The notes under the pieces were generated by a model. That model was not told the origin of the DNA. It saw nothing but the letters and a program-made list of their open reading frames with translations, and searched no databases. The position numbers and the translations under genes were made by a program. A stretch of DNA of 64,000 bases, taken from Myoxocephalus aenaeus (Eukaryota > Chordata > Actinopteri > Perciformes > Cottidae). The DNA lies in the NCBI GenBank assembly GCA_038501785.1, contig JBAMJR010000161.1:7123001-7187000 (forward strand). The letters are read 5' to 3'. This document shows, one piece after another, positions 51,124-64,000 of this stretch (the stretch's first letter is position 1; each line of letters starts with the position of its first letter).

Positions 51124-51727
51124 TTTTTTCTATATATAGATATATAGATCAGGCTGGGCTTCCTCTCTCTCTGTCCGCCCATCTGTCTCTGTGGTTTTCA
51201 TAATGGATCCTGATAGGATGAGTGAGATAGGTTTGCACTGGTGCAATAAAAGCCTTTCATTATATCCTGAACTGCATCTTGTATTAATCGCCTCTAAAAA
51301 AATAATAATGCACCAATGGAATATACAGCAACTGACAAAATATTATTTCAATGGGATTAATGCTTAGATGTGGTGAACCAACCTATTAGTTCCGAGGCAA
51401 CAATGGTTCGAGCACTCTATGCTTCTATGTTGATCTCTATTCTTATTTTGCTTTTCATATAAAACCCTAAATGATCAGAATTAGACGAACAAAGTCTACG
51501 GTATAACAAGTGCTCAGAATACCCAGGTGACACATGGATGAAAAGCTTTTCTCGTTTGTATCTCAGCCTTTTTAAGTTGTGTGAATTTCAAAGAACAGAG
51601 TATACTGTAGCTTGGATGAAACTGTAATGGGCAGTAGCGGCAGAGGGGGATATACAGTGGATAAGAAGAAATGGTGCTGAAGATGATAAAAAAAAGGGTA
51701 TTATTATATATTAAATATATATAACAT

Positions 51728-51812
51728 ATATTTTATTTATTTTATTTATTTTATTTATTTTATTTATTTTATTTATTTTATTTATTTTATTTATTTATTT
51801 ATTTATTTTATA
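51728..51812. repeat. AT-rich minisatellite, nine-base unit
   Basis: TTTTATTTA-type units are repeated in tandem about nine times, ending in pure TTTA units. Confidence 0.9.
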
Positions 51813-52203
51813 TTTTATATTAATATATATAACATATTTAAAATAATCCAATAGATAGATAACAAGCTTTTTAACTCGAGGCAGATGAACTTAATCCCTA
51901 TGTATTGCAACTGTATCTAGATCATCATGTGTACTGATAGAGCATATACAGAATGCTCCAGCAGACTTTGACTTTTTGTAATTGGAAAGACTGAGGAGTA
52001 GCTCAACTATTTTGGCCTTTGTGTTTAGGAGGAAAATAAATGGATTACAAATTGGGGTTAGGTTGATCTGTAATTAGTCCCAATGGCTATCTGAAAAGGT
52101 TGTGATCCATGGAAAGTAACAGCTAAAGACAGAAGGAGGCAATGAAGAAGTTCACAAATCTTTTTGGGTGTGAGAATAAATTAGTAATACTTAAATTAGT
52201 GTA

Positions 52204-52235
52204 CTGTCCAGTACAACTGTGGTTGTACTGGACAG
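52204..52235. repeat. perfect 14-bp hairpin
   Basis: CTGTCCAGTACAAC (52,204-52,217) and GTTGTACTGGACAG (52,222-52,235) are exact reverse complements with a TGTG loop. Too short for a microRNA precursor. Confidence 0.9.
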
Positions 52236-54075
52236 GTCCAAGATGTAAAGCTTAAGTGGGGAATAAGATGCAGGATGTTCCCGATCAAGCACAAGAGTAG
52301 CAGATAGAAGTATAGCATGGGCTTTCAGGAGAGCGGAGAAACATTTGCTGGGGGGTTTATCTCAGCTGCCTGTTGAAACCCAACCACATCCACAGGGGCA
52401 ATGGCTGTGATCCAATTAGGTCTTGCTCCTTTTAAAGTTTCCCAGCATAGTTTTTCGATATCTCTCTGAAAATAGCCGTCCGTTGTTGCAGAGTCATCAC
52501 AGCCCTGTTTGCACGGAATAACCTGAGTAACGGGGTCGATACGTAGCAGGGATCAAACCAAAACAGTCTGTAGCGAAGATGGCTATAAATAGAAAGCTGT
52601 TTATGGGGAGTTTGTTGTGTTTTCTGTCGGTCATCAGCACCATGGGCAGAGTACAGGGGCGTGCGAGGGACTAGAGATGCCACATCACTCCTCAGGCCAT
52701 ACTGTCGTGAATGCTTTTACTGTTCTGTCTGAATGGTGTTCTACACACAAGTAATGGCACTGGCTAAATGTAGTCTAATGCTACTGTACGAGGCAGCAGT
52801 AGTACAGGAAGTGCCAGTCTGCCTCTGACACCCCTTCACCCTGTGCGCACACACAGTATAAACAACTCTGAATGGATGGATGGCATGTGATGAGTCATAT
52901 ATCAGCAAACCATGTCTCTGTCCGTCTTGTCTTTTTATATTGATGGGCATCTCTAGTCTTGTAATAAACAGCGTCTACCTGTAGCACATTTATACCAAAC
53001 TGCGAGCCTCACCTTATTTTCAGTCGGCATTGTTATGCAGGAAAGGAAGCTGGTGAAGTTCCCCTGTGTGAACTTTATTAGTCATACGGCCTAAGACAGT
53101 ATACTAGACTACCTGTACGATTCAGGAAGTGGTGCCTCGACCCAAAAACATCTATACAGTTTCATATCGCTACATGTGACACGTCTCTTTTACCAAGCTT
53201 CTATTTATATCTACTGTTTTTTTTTGTAATAAATAGTTTTAATCATCATAGTCCATCTATACTGTATGCCAACAATAATTTGTGACTTCACATTGTAGAT
53301 TCTTTAAACTGAGACTCCTCCTGAGACTCCTCTGGTCTAGACTACTTGATGTATTGCTATGAAATATGGTTCAGACTTCATGGTCTGAATGAATTGTAAT
53401 ACATTTTGGATTCCCTGACTTCTATATGCCATCCATCATTGATTGGAATTCCATTGTGTTCAATAATTTGGTTTATGTCCAAATGCCTGTAAAGCTGGTC
53501 CTCTTTAGCTGTACTGCTTATTAGCAAATGTTGATTATACAAAACGGCATGTTATGATGCATGTTATGAGAATATGTATTATCCCCATACTCTACATATT
53601 AATGCATAGGGATAAAATATCTTGCTAGCCTATAACTGACAAGAATGAACACAATGTACAATCATTCTGACTTAACATAAGTAAATCAAGCATCAAGGTA
53701 CTGCAAACACAAATAGGTCTAACAGCAAGGAAACTCACGTTCTCACTCATACAAACACTTGTTTGGTTATGCTGCAGGTGGTGCAGAGGTCTCGTCCCTG
53801 AACTCAAGTCTGTATATACAGTATGTGCTGTGATCTCCTCCCACTTCCCCCTCAGACAGCGCCCCCTGCAGACCGGCTCTTCACAACACCACTATCGAAG
53901 TACTGCAGCCATTCAGCTCATTGTATGAGGGATCAGAATGTTTCCTTATAGCTGATTGGATACTAAACGTATCCAAAAGTAATGTATGTTCATATTTCCA
54001 TAGAATTGAAGGCATGGTCTTTATAGTTTAGAAATCAGGCTCAAACATTAAAGTTTACATTTCTACACAATTCAC

Positions 54076-54421
54076 TGTCACGGTTCAGCTCCACACATTT
54101 CACTGCTCGTTGTTTTCATCCTGTCTGTTTACTAACTGTCCTGTCATTTCAGATCTTGCTCCACGCCCCCCTCATTCTGTCAGTCATTCCCTCCTCGTCA
54201 GCCCTCATTCCATTCACCTGTTCATGCCAGTCTCACCTGTAGCACATTCCCTCATTAGTCTTCACTACTTAGGTCCCATCACTTGCACTTGTCCCCTGCC
54301 AGATTGTATTTCGTGTTCACCTTTTTCTGCCTGGTTTGTTCCTGCAAGTAAAGGATTCTTATTTTGCCACCTCTTTCTCGTGAGTCGTGCTTCTGGGTCC
54401 TTGTCCTTCTAAACCGTTACA
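54076..54421. mobile_element. solo LTR of a Gypsy-type retrotransposon with 5-bp TSD
   Basis: The element begins TGTCACGGTT and ends AACCGTTACA, so it has the canonical TG...CA ends and nearly complementary termini. It is bounded by identical five-base duplications TTCAC (54,071-54,075 and 54,422-54,426). Internal phrases such as CATTCACCTGTTCATGCC and TTCTGGGTCC near the end recall fish Gypsy-type LTRs. With no coding region or partner LTR nearby, it is a solo LTR left by LTR-LTR recombination. The 346-bp length and the TSD are read directly from the sequence. Confidence 0.85.
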
Positions 54422-57143
54422 TTCACACGTGAATTTTACAAGCTGTGATGATGAAATAAATCCAGCCTAGGTGTGTGGCTCGCAAACATAACTTTAAAGA
54501 TAGCAGCTGACAACTGAATTAAATTTAACAAATTGATTTGGCATGGAGCCCTGTTGACCAGCTTTGTCTCGCTGGAATTTAACCAGTTTTTAAATCCCAC
54601 CCCTGATATTGTAAACATACCCGCGTCTCCCTCATCTCCACTGGGATTACGCAGACGTGACTGAATGAGACTCTGTGGGATCAGTACTCAACATATTCAC
54701 AGGCAGCCTCCAGAGACAGAGACTCCTGTGCTAATTTCAGTCAAAGGTCAAGGACTCAGAAAGAAAGAAAAAAAGCAGATTTTTGTCACTTTCCATCACA
54801 AATTAAATCTAATAACTCTAATAAATACTTTGGGTCAACAATGTATGAAGATCTTAGTCTTAGTGACATAATGAGCTCCAGGTCATTCATTCCAACCTCT
54901 ACATATAGAAAATCAGATCATCTGAAATATCAACAAGACTAAGGATAATATCCCTCAATTAAACACCAATTTAAACAGCCATTAAAATCAATATACAAAG
55001 TTACAAAATAAATGTGATTTTAGAGTGCCAGATTATGTGCAGCTAAAATTATGATTGGATAAAGGCTGATACAATATGGTTACATAACAATAACCTGGCA
55101 TTAAATTACCTCCAACAGCCATAGTCTGAATGTAACTTAAAAAGGAGTCGATAAGTACAACTTTGTTCCCACTCTGTTATATAAAATGTGCTTTGTTAAC
55201 CTTGGCTCTCTGTGATTAGCTCCCATTGATCTGAGCTAATGGCTCTGTGACCCACCTAGCATCAAATGTGTTTGGAGGCCTGGGGTGTGACAAAGTACAA
55301 TACTGAGCCGAAATTAGGTTTCCCACCAGCAGCCAATTTAACGCTCGGAAATGACTTACAGTAGATGTTTTTGAGGGACACGGCCTGCTCGACCAGGCCA
55401 ATCTATCAAGAGAACCATTACATTTTTTTCTATGGTTTTTAATGACCTACACATTGCCTCATACCAGGCCTCCTCAAAGTGTCATTGTGCTAAGCTGGTT
55501 TTGTCGTAGACACTTCGGCAAAACTGTACCCAGAAATAAAGCAGCTCAGGAGAGCAGTATCATTACTGAGATTTAGACGGCTGTAGAGATTCGGGTATAT
55601 TTCATTGAGCCCATCTGGCCTGTTTGAAAGTGTTGTCCTGAGTCTAAGAGAGGCGGTCAGGCGGTGGAATAGAGAGCGTGATGGATGGGGTGATGGATGC
55701 AGGGGGAGGGGAGAAGATGAGAGTGCAGATTTGGGGAGGAAAGGAGCTCTTTTCCGGCAGAGTAGAATCTCAGGCTTGGCTGCGGCACACTGCTCTGCCT
55801 GTTTTCATACCAAGCACTCGGCTCTGGCTCCTAACCAGCCCCGACCAACGAAATGCATCTGAACCCAACATCCCACCCGCACACTCTCTTTCTCTCCCTG
55901 ACATTTTGGCTCACCCCTCTCTTCCCCTCTTCATCTTTCTGACTCCCATTCACTACCTCCTTCCTTTCGCTCTTTCTTTTAGATTTTTCTTACCTTCACT
56001 CTCTTCTTCTTCACCCCAGTTGGACCTTTTTCCCCCGCCTAGCCTTCCGGTACTACAGAGGGCTGTGGGATAGGGCCAGAGCCTCCAGGTTTCCATAGTG
56101 ATACTTTGTGTCCTGATGTCATTAGTATTGACGGTGTGCAGCAAGGCCGAGCTGTCCTGGCACAGGGGCTGTTTACTGTTTACCCCAAACTTAAACCATT
56201 CACTGTGAGATGTCTGTGTGTCTGTGCATGTGTGTGCATGTGTGACATCATAACTCAATCTTGTCTAATTGTTCTATTTCACATTCAGATAGGGAGGGAT
56301 AACGACGAATGACTAGGCCACAGGTAGAAAAATAAAAGTGCTTCATTTGTGATTGTCTGATGAGAAAGCACTCGGTGTGACGCGCCGTGTGTGGTTCCAG
56401 GAGCTGGATTTGCACCAGGGAGAAGCTTGGCAAGGTGGAAATGGCTGTTTCATGAAGAAACATCCCTTCTGTCTGCTTTCTCACCGTATGATTACTGAAG
56501 CGTGTATGTAGAGCACAACTCCCAGCTGGACTCCCCCCCTCGCTCCTCGTTTTCTTTTCTGGCTGCTTCACTGGCTCGTCCGTCTGAGGAGATGGGCGCC
56601 TCCTTAGCACCACTCCCCTCAGAAATGTGCATGTGTTGATCTGCTCGCTCTTGCGCTCACGTGTACGACGTCATACGTCTGTGTCGAACACTCGAACTGC
56701 GAGGCTGCTCCCACATCTCCACCTCCCATAGATTGTTCGTCTCAGAGCTCTCCGGCAGGCCCTCGACAGGCAGGTTGGTGCCAGTGTAATTAGTTCTGCT
56801 CTGTGTCTTAGGCCAGGGGTGGACAAAATATGGATCCCCATATTGATGCTGTCACATCACATGCAGGGAGAGCACATCGACAATGCTCACTCAGGACACA
56901 TGCACAAACATGAGCTTGTTTCCACATTCATAAATAAAAACCTTCTGCATCCTCCTCTGGTGGTCCATCATGTATGATATAATAGTTAAAGATTGTCCTG
57001 GGATGCAGGAAAAAAGCGCCTCCTGCATTGATTGAAATTGTCCTGATTCTGTTCCTATTTAACTCACTGCCAGTTAAGTTTACACATTACTGCCAAAAAA
57101 TAAATTAGAATACTTTTAGAAAGAAATTGATAGGGCTGACTTC

Positions 57144-57169
57144 CCCCCCCCCCCCCACACACACACAAA
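57144..57169. repeat. poly-C run followed by short (CA)n
   Basis: About 15 C, then CA units. Confidence 0.85.
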
Positions 57170-58959
57170 CACATAATGGTTTATTTTTGGGGACATTCCA
57201 TTCGAGTCCGACCAAAAACTAGAAAGCCGACACTATATTAGAGCTGATATTTCTTTACAGTATCTCAGATAAATCAGATATGTACAGTTGCAGCCCTTTA
57301 AGGGTTTGAAGACATGCAACAAGGGTTGTTGTTAATGTTCCTGCTGTTTTTTTGCCATTAAAAAGTTACAGTCTTTTTAGGTCCAAAAGTCCCTTTTGTG
57401 CTCCAACATCCCAAGTTCAGTCAAATAAAGATTCTGCCTCAGTGCATATCTTTTCCCCAACTCAGAATTGAGGGTTATTATGATTATGATTATTATTATT
57501 GTAATTGCATAGATTATATTGTTTATCAACTCTTACTCTTGCATATCCACATTGGTATCTGCCTCAAAAGTCCAGTGTTGTTGGAGTTCTATACTCTGCA
57601 TTGCCTTTTGATTTGCCTAGAAGTTTACCAAATACGCCTACCCCTTCAATGTCATTTTAATTTAATCCCAATAAATACAGAAACCATACTTGTGAGTATA
57701 GTTCTGTACATGTGACAGGCTGACAGCTAGCTCTTAGCCAAGGTTAATGCATGTTTTTCATGCATCATATACAGTACGTTGATCATATGGTTTAAATATG
57801 TAATATTCCATTTCACCAGATGGTGGTGCTCTAAGATCATCTCTTTTAATGCTGAAGGGCGGTTGTGCATGTCAATACGCTCAATTTAATTTACTCTGTG
57901 TATGTTTGTATGCTGTACCAAATTAAGCAGTCATACATAAATGGGTTCACTTTACACTACACATCTGTATACTTCATAATGCAGCTGGTATGAGAAGACA
58001 ATAGATCCCATTTAGACGTTATAATGCATGCTATTTCACTGTTAATATTACCTGTGTATCATCTCACAAAGTGTTTTTGACAGACAGCACGATAAACACA
58101 AAGATGGACAGACCACTTTTGCCAGTCAGTCTCCCCACACATGTCAGAAATGCAGAGTCCCTGAGGCTACTTTGCAACAGAGATCCCTCATGCCAGATCA
58201 ATACATTGAGCAATACAAATTAAGCCCAGTTCAAATGAGAAACTGTCTGGGTGAGCCAAGCGACATGTTCCTATTAAAACAAGTTGCTTGAATTTATCAT
58301 CTCAGTGGTAGGGCCTGATCCCACCTTAAGCTCTTCTTCAAACGTGTGTGGGTGTGTGTGGGTGTGTGTCTAGTGGAATAGCGTGGATGGACAGCTTGCC
58401 ACCCTGTGGGCACCACGACAACAGTCTATCTGTGATCCACGCTGGCAGCTGCTCTGCCAAATGGGATTTTCCTGGAGATTACAGCCTCTAAGTGTGACAC
58501 GCTTGCATGTGTTTGTCTTTGTTGTTGACGGAGTGTGTGTGAGGACTATTGTAATAGAGCTGTGCGCGCCTGTGTTTAAGTGTGTGTGTGTCTGTGTGTG
58601 GGGGTCTTGAGCCGAGGTGCACGGACCATGTTCTGTTGTCACATGGGGCTGGTTGGAACATGACTGAACTCCCTCTGGCACGCTGTACGCAGGAAAAGGG
58701 AGTGAACGTGTTCAGAAGTGTGGTCAGATCACACTGCTGCGTGTTCTCATGAGCACCACTAACCCTTGTTGAATAGATCTATCTTCTGAATATAGCGAGA
58801 GCCTATGGACGGTATAGAGAACAAGATGATTTTAATGTGTGTCAGCTGTTCAACGCATACATTGTGTATTGAATTGTATTTAAAAGCCATGGTCGTGATT
58901 TATGATCACAATACCTGCAAATCTAATGAGGTGTCCCTCAGCCTCATCTGTGCTCCGTG

Positions 58960-59062
58960 TGCTAATTAGTAAATGTTAGTATGCCTACATGATATCTGTG
59001 AAAATATCAGCATGTAGTCATTTCATTGTTAGCATGTTGGCGTTAGCATTTAACTAAAAGTG
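58960..59062. repeat. dispersed teleost repeat ('GCATGTTGGCGTTAGC' type)
   Basis: AATATCAGCATGTAGTCATT, then TTGTTAGCATGTTGGCGTTA and GCATTTAACT, correspond to a common fish repeat in which 'GTTAGCATG' phrases recur. Divergent, incomplete copy. Confidence 0.5.
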
Positions 59063-61599
59063 CAAATAATCTGCCATCTCAACGGATTTTATCATTTTAA
59101 TTCAGTCTACAGTCTAAATATGTAGGTAGTAGAAAATAAAATCCTTATAAATTCTACTGTGCTATGACAATCATTTCTGACAGTATTTATCGTTAGCTAT
59201 ACAAATAAAGACAATGTTGTGTCTCACCAAGCATCATGTTTAAATTGATAATGTGACTTTTGGAATTGGTCCACTTCCCGACACTGATAGTGACATTGAA
59301 TTAGTTTTTATTTGAAATAAGACAATTCAATTTGTTTTGTTTAAATGTAGGGCTTATAGCTATGAATTATAAATGCTCCTATATGGATGCTCATGGGTGC
59401 TGTTACAATATCATAGGAGTTTTCCCAATATTTTATTCAACCGTTCTTAAGTCTATGAAGCAGTTAAAACTGAGCTGTGGTATATTATAAAATATTAATA
59501 ACATTTTCCGGTTGGATTTTCCCTTTAACCCATTTTCTGTGTGCCTCAGCGTCTGCTCTGTGAAGAGCTGTCCGCGGTCCTGAACATAAGCTGTGCATGG
59601 ATCCCTGGTCATGTATGGGGAGGTGGCTTTGTCGTCGCTCACTAACCTGCTTAACCTACTTTCTTCTTGCCGGCCTTTCATCCGTGCACAGAGAGGAAAG
59701 TGCTGTAGGACAAATATGGCATACTTAAAAACTCACACAGTGTCCGTCCAAGCTTTCCAAGCAGCACGGACGGTACCATGCGTTGTTGTATTTCTGTATC
59801 TTTACCCTAAATGCATCACTGATCATTTCCCCAATGAAATCCAGCTTTACTCCGAACATGAACACCTCATGTTCGGCCCATTAACCCAACTGGTAGAAAA
59901 CGTGTTGGGGCGCGCTTGAACCTTCATTGAGATGGATATGACCAAAATAATGACATTTTAAGATCTTAATTGTCCAATTATGTTGACAGCTGTTATGCTG
60001 CATTGCAATGCCAGTTCAATTGCAGTTTCCTAGCAACCATAGAGGTACAATGCAATGCTTTTCTGTTAAGTGGCATAATTTCCTCTCAGCAAGACCAGAC
60101 TGTGTGTTCACAAAACACATCTGAATCCGTGTGAATGTGTGAGTGCTTCTCTTCACCTTTATGCAAATGTTTCCAATGCCTTACTGCTTATAACATTGAA
60201 ATACAGCAGAAACAATCGCAAGTGTGCGTGTTTGGGGATTGGGCACCTACTTATAGAGACATCCATATGGGTTGTGTCTGTATGCCCTCGAGATGTGTCA
60301 GTGCCTAATACAATAGCTGTGTTGCTGCAAACAAAATCATTTCAGTTGATTAATGTTCATCCCAAATGCTCCGTCCTGAGCTAATCATTGTACATGCATT
60401 ATTTTCAATTAATTAATTATCAAGGGAGGCAGAGAGATGGGGATGGCTGGGGGAGGGGAAAGGAGAGTCAGGGGGAAAATACAATCCTGCTGGTCTGAAG
60501 TCGCAGAGCAATGAAGCATTAGTCCCATCCTGATGTAATTGGAATGACAATAAGAGTAAAGCGCGCTGATTTCGGGACAGCCTCTAGGCTTGATTTAATG
60601 CCCTCTCCCAAAACTATAGATCCATCTTTTTATCTTTCTATACCCTCTCGCGGTCCTCTCCGCTCTCCTCTGTGTTCCTCCCCCACCCGGTCTTGTGCTC
60701 TTCTCATTCACCAGCTACTGCCATGCATCTCCATCTGTACTCTATTAAACAGAACAGTCGCTGCATTTTATAATATTTAAAGCCAGAAGGTTATAAACTC
60801 TCACTGAGTGCCTAATTTTTCAGCAGTTTACTTACTCCATATGGCATTTACACACTTGAATGGATGTGTTTTACTCCAACAGAGGTTACGTTTTATTACT
60901 GCATTAATATCTCCAGAGAGGAGAGTGCAAAAGAAAGGGCAGACTGAGCAGGTGCATCCAGGCCAGGGTGCTGCGTCCCCGGGGTTTGCTGCTGCTCAGT
61001 CCCCTGACAGATGGACGGCCAGGGCAATCCTATTACTCCCATGTGTTTAGCTCCTCTTAATGCCAGGGTGGGTTGCATGGCTAATGGAAGGCAATGAATG
61101 TTTGAAGTGAGAATCTCATTCTTGTGAATGATCTCTGTTTGTTTAATAACTGAAGAGCTCTAAAAGCTGTGGATAGTCAGTGCAAATTATAGCCATGATG
61201 ACTGTTGTCGCTCAGCTAGCTTGTCTCACTGAGGGATGTCATATTAAGTCAGCTCAGCCACTAAACAGGCTTTACAGTTTCTACTTCACAGAGTGATGTC
61301 ATCCATCCTTGTCCAGCAAAGATGAAGAAAGTGACTTTTTTTAAAATCCCATCACTATCTGGAGTCAAATTGAGTTGAAACATCTTTTTTGGTCACTACT
61401 ACTGTGTATGTCATGAGATAATATAGATTTGTCTACTGTCAGAGATTTACATTGTGGCAGCTATTCATTTTAATCTCTGTATTAAACTATTGTGGGTAAC
61501 ATTGTAAATCAGCAGGAATGCTTTATTTATGACAGTATGGATTATTTAGCCATGCTAGCGGCTCTATGAATGGGAATATTGGTTGGTTGGTCCATACAC

Positions 61600-61800
61600 C
61601 ACTTTGGGCGAGACTGAAATATCTCAACAACTATTGAATGGATTGGCATGAGATTCTGCGCAAACATTCTCGGGCCCCAGAGGATACTGACTGTGTTGAC
61701 TCCTCGGCTTTACCTCTGGCACCGCCACAAGGTTGCCATGTTGGGCTTTTATGAGAATGTCTTGGCAACCATTGTATAGATTTCCATGTCATTTCGGGCA
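61600..61800. repeat. dispersed teleost repeat ('ATCTCAACAACTATTG' type)
   Basis: AATATCTCAACAACTATTGA ATGGATTGGCATGAGATT, then CCCCAGAGGATACTGACTG and TCTGGCACCGCCACAAGGTT, are hallmark phrases of a high-copy fish repeat, often found with the one at 58,960. Moderately diverged. Confidence 0.6.
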
Positions 61801-63457
61801 AATTTAGCCATCTCTCGTGTAAATGGTATCTTATACTACAATATCAATAACTGAATTGCGTATGCAATTAACTATTTAACTCTTCCATTATGTATACCAT
61901 ACTCATCTCAAAATATGATTAACTATATGGCTCTTAAATAAATGTTGTGATGATTTATCTTTATCACATATTTGTTGGATTAACGGGAGGAAAATAATCT
62001 ATATTTTAACCTATTAAACCGGGGGTTGATATAGCCAATTACTGCAATCTTGAACTATGAGGGAATTGCAGTGAAGGTGGAGTATAACTGTGCTGTGTAG
62101 TCAACTATCTATACCCATGTGTACATGTGTGTGCATGTGTGCTGCTTGGTATGTAGACAGCGTCTTTTTGCTGCCTGTAGCCCTCCAACGGCATCCCCAG
62201 GTCAAGCAATTACCACACATCAAGCAAAGCAATTGGGCATGACTAAAATATCATTGCCATGTGATCGTGTCCCTATGTTTAGGCTGCTAGAGCCTAATTT
62301 AACCCACTTTGTCCATACGATCGAGGAGAATTGAGGACACGGTCTCCAATTCTCGCCTCCCCTCGAGCATTTCCTGCAAGCTACAACACACAAGCAGCTG
62401 GCCTGTAGACGTGCCGTGACTGGTCTCCTACCCAGCGGAGTGGGAGACGGGGTTTAATGAGCAAGAGAAGTGAGGTAGCAGAGGAGTACCAGTAGCTGGA
62501 GGAAGAGGAAGGGAGCATTAAATGAGCCGTGGGGTGCAGAAACTTGAGGCATTTTGGGCGAGGGATCTCAGACTACGCCTGTATCGACTCACTTGCAAGG
62601 TCACGTGAATCGATTTGAGAGCGAATGGTTTCCGGTCACGGTTGTTGTTCCGAGATGCTTTCTATAGGTATATGAGCCAGGGCGGTCACATTTTGACTTG
62701 GCAGGAAAGACGGGGGGAAGGGTTAAGGGGAGAGGATGATGGCATATATGCAGGGATGGGGCAGAGGCGGGGAGGGAGACGGTGATTGATCCCAGGCTCT
62801 GACTCTGAGCAGCATTTGCCTCTTATTCCCTCATTATACAGTCAAATATCTCGGTGCCTTTAGCTGCCACCCCAACCCTTCATCTGTCTGTCCCTCCGAC
62901 TCATATTTCCCCCCCTCGGCTCACGACAAAATCTGATAAACCTGAACCTCTCATCCATGCGGCTTCATTTTACTAAATCCATTGTTTTCACTGATTTCAT
63001 TTCAATTTCATCCAGTCTTGCTGCTCAGCTGTAACTTAGTCTCTTGCGAAAGAGGAAGGCTCTGTGTTTCTTTTGTGCTTGTGAAGCCTCTTTAAATATT
63101 GATAGAGATGGGAAGCACCGCTGACCACTCAGTCAGATCCGAGAGGGTCAAGGATGGCAGAGTTTCTCTGCAGATTTCATTAAGGGTGCAAAGGACTGTA
63201 CATATGAAAGCATGTGAATCACAGGACCTCGCAGACGCTCGAGCAACCTTCATTATTCTGCTGCATGAATAACGCCCCGTAATGTATTCCAATGGAGATG
63301 GAGGTAGACCCTGTTTTTCAGCTGCGAGCTGCCTGCCGACCTCACAGCCAGATACCCATTAGTACAGCAGCAGAGGATTGAATGTGCAAATGGTCTCATG
63401 GATTAGAGAGCTAATGCATTTAGGAGAGGGGGCTCCACAATCTCTTTATTGCCGCTG

Positions 63458-63458
<1 letters not shown>

Positions 63459-63527
<69 letters not shown>
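63459..63527. repeat. (TG)n microsatellite
   Basis: About 34 uninterrupted units. Confidence 0.97.
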
Positions 63528-63528
<1 letters not shown>

Positions 63529-63635
63529 GAGGCTCGTGCAGGGGAGATACCCTGTCCCTTTGTGGACACTGAGAGATTTAGGGTAAAGTGAGTAGATAAG
63601 GGCAGGGATTCACTGCTCGCACAGCCACACCGATG

Positions 63636-63636
63636 C

Positions 63637-63686
<50 letters not shown>
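63636..63686. repeat. (CA)n microsatellite
   Basis: About 25 units, 110 bp from the (TG)n array at 63,459-63,527. The two are inverted relative to each other and could pair in a transcript. Confidence 0.97.
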
Positions 63687-63687
<1 letters not shown>

Positions 63688-64000
63688 CAAAGCTTACGGT
63701 TTGACCATGAAGAAGGCTCGTTGTGTGTGCTGTTATTAAAACTCAGCATGGAAATTAGATTTTTCCAGTTAGAGGCGCAGACGGCGGCCCTACTAATCTA
63801 ATTAATCAGCGTCTGGGATTTCTCATTTTCTTCTGCCCTCTTTTCTGTCCCTCTTTATTGCTCACCAGTCTTCTCCCTTACACAAGTCATCCTCGCCGCC
63901 TCTCTCCTTTGTGTCCCTCTCTGCCCCGATTTCTCTGAATCTGAACTTCACGCCCCATCTCAAGCGTTTGGGCAGAAATGTGCCATGTCATGCTCCTCGC

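Larger units (their letters stand above)
45053..64000 (+). other. probable first intron of ppp2r2b (continues past the window)
   Basis: No coding exon, polyadenylated gene end or promoter could be supported in these 19 kb. Mammalian PPP2R2B has very large 5' introns, so an intron reading is natural. It contains a solo LTR, several degenerate dispersed repeats, microsatellites, and low-repeat stretches (about 60,380-60,620, 62,150-62,345, 63,090-63,440 and 63,735-63,830) that could be conserved non-coding elements. A small nested gene cannot be excluded. Confidence 0.6.

Noticed and set aside
45053..64000. B-beta-1 alternative first exon or WD40 exons of ppp2r2b
   Set aside because: No frame resembling the B-beta-1 N-terminus or the common WD40 body was found in this part; they probably lie beyond the window.
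1..64000. CRISPR arrays, bacterial operons or integrated phage
   Set aside because: All tandem repeats are simple microsatellites or minisatellites, and all recognised genes are spliced vertebrate genes.

Overview
The window is vertebrate nuclear DNA, almost certainly from a ray-finned (teleost) fish. It has split genes with GT-AG introns, very many long (TG)n/(CA)n microsatellites, and remnants of fish-type hAT, L1-like and Ty3/Gypsy elements. It also has a gene order matching the human 5q35 NKX2-5 neighbourhood. No bacterial, phage or CRISPR features are present.

Layout. Positions 1-11.3 kb are a transposon graveyard: the 3' part of a hAT element with an internally deleted ZMYM1-like transposase gene, an inverted L1-like endonuclease fragment, a MITE-like repeat, a SINE-like repeat abutting an L1-like 3' end, and a decayed Gypsy pol fragment. 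From 11.3 to 29.5 kb lies gene-free, microsatellite-rich DNA that is probably the upstream regulatory landscape of the cardiac homeobox gene nkx2.5 (29,536-31,011, plus strand, two exons, 325 aa). Three minus-strand housekeeping genes follow: bnip1/Sec20 (six exons, 228 aa), atp6v0e1 (three coding exons, 81 aa) and rpl26 (non-coding TOP exon plus three coding exons, 145 aa). Diverging from the rpl26 promoter, on the plus strand, is a CpG-rich first exon whose 26 codons match the mitochondria-targeting N-terminus of the PP2A regulatory subunit B-beta-2 (ppp2r2b). The remaining 19 kb (45,053-64,000) is best read as the large first intron of that gene. It holds a complete solo LTR with target-site duplication, other dispersed fish repeats, microsatellites and candidate conserved non-coding DNA.

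The genes do not form one pathway. nkx2.5 is a developmental transcription factor; bnip1 (ER SNARE), atp6v0e1 (V-ATPase Vo subunit) and rpl26 (60S subunit) are constitutive. Their order and orientation equal the human NKX2-5/BNIP1/ATP6V0E1/RPL26L1 block, but CREBRF is absent between bnip1 and atp6v0e1. ppp2r2b, which in human is at 5q32, lies directly beside rpl26. I rebuilt the splice structures by hand from reading frame, GT/AG sites and remembered family sequences; every joined coding length is a whole number of codons. I found no clear undescribed system. The most interesting signals are cis-regulatory (a paired GATA/E-box site, an inverted repeat plus TCTCGCGAGA at rpl26, a CLEAR-like box) and structural (solo LTR, hairpins).
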